A stretch of 5,144 bases of DNA from NCBI GenBank assembly GCA_016292705.1, contig JAEDHZ010000127.1, positions 1-5,144 on the forward strand, read 5' to 3'. Below the pieces are notes generated by a model. That model saw only the letters and a program-made list of their open reading frames with translations, did no database searches and was not told where the DNA came from. Made by a program: the position numbers and the translations under genes. This document shows positions 5,012 to 5,144 of this stretch, piece by piece. This DNA is from Clostridiaceae bacterium. GTDB taxonomy: Bacteria > Bacillota > Clostridia > Oscillospirales > Acutalibacteraceae. Position 1 is the stretch's first letter. Every line of letters starts with the position of its first letter.

Positions 5012-5144
5012 ACGCCCATTTTGCGTGCTTCACAGGTGCAACATCGGCAGCGGGCAATGAACTTATGAAATGTTTCATTTCAGAATTAAAGCGATAATTT
5101 TCATCAGGTGTTTTTGCTTCGCTAAAATAATTTCGTTTAAGAGC
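4968..5144 (-). CDS. Phage-type PAADVAPV-motif protein fragment, reading into spoIVB out of frame
   Basis: A frame open from the window edge gives 58 residues before a TGA. Its middle part, SSLPAADVAPVKHAKW, resembles a motif (PAADVAPVVHGRW) that I know from small hypothetical proteins of Firmicute phages and mobile elements, where it usually precedes a Cys4 zinc ribbon. Here the frame runs on as YDKLHGQSGYYCLR and stops. Those last residues come from DNA that encodes SpoIVB in another frame, so the zinc ribbon is absent and the real phage-derived part probably ends near 5000-5015. The start is beyond the window; an internal Met (MKHF, 5078) has no ribosome binding site. Function is unknown. 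It marks a mobile-element edge or a chimeric junction. Confidence 0.5.
   Translation of the reverse strand, partial: ALKRNYFSEAKTPDENYRFNSEMKHFISSLPAADVAPVKHAKWAYDKLHGQSGYYCLR
5066..5082. repeat. TGAAATG-TTT-CATTTCA palindrome
   Basis: Perfect 7-base arms with a 3-base spacer, inside the phage-like frame and about 55-70 bp from the spoIVB junction. It could be an operator or recombinase site, or simply follow from the coding sequence. Confidence 0.35.

Noticed and set aside
1..5144. CRISPR array, tRNA or rRNA genes
   Set aside because: No regularly spaced repeats, cloverleaf-like sequences or rRNA-like stretches were seen on either strand.

Overview
The window looks like chromosomal DNA from an anaerobic, endospore-forming Firmicute of class Clostridia, probably a gut Oscillospirales/Ruminococcaceae-type organism. 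The basis is a clear Spo0A with a SpoIVB C-terminus just upstream of it (the usual spoIVB-spo0A order), AGGAGG-type ribosome binding sites, sigma-A-like promoters and moderate-to-low GC. The exact taxon is inference. Both ends of the window cut through genes.

Left half (1-2910, plus strand): a tightly packed run of five genes. It starts with the end of a YfcE-type metallophosphoesterase, then two consecutive single-unit RCK/TrkA proteins (potassium-channel gating subunits), a PAP2 membrane phosphatase and a small GtrA-family membrane protein. The first three are nearly contiguous (0 and 11 bp gaps), the PAP2 gene follows after 41 bp and gtrA after 12 bp. No TrkH/KtrB channel subunit is present.

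Middle (2879-3724): a convergent minus-strand gene encodes an unusual three-part protein: an XRE helix-turn-helix, a desulforedoxin-like Cys4 iron site and a degenerate superoxide-reductase-like domain. It has its own terminator, a well-formed sigma-A promoter and an inverted repeat spanning that promoter. Between it and spo0A lie a strong bidirectional terminator and, immediately past it in the spo0A direction, a short stretch resembling the 5' end of a group II intron. Class C group II introns are known to insert after terminators.

Right part (3724-5144, minus strand): spo0A, with a conserved DNA-binding domain but an altered receiver acidic pocket. Its leader carries a sigma-A-like promoter, a perfect 0A box and a TGTGA-N7-TCACA inverted repeat. 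Upstream lies the C-terminal third of SpoIVB, keeping the catalytic Asp and Ser but losing everything before them. At the break (about 5000-5015) the sequence switches to a different reading frame encoding a phage-type peptide with a PAADVAPV motif. This is either a mobile-element insertion, a decayed gene or an assembly junction.

The items most worth a second look are the spoIVB/phage junction, the HTH-desulfoferrodoxin fusion and the intron remnant behind the spo0A terminator.
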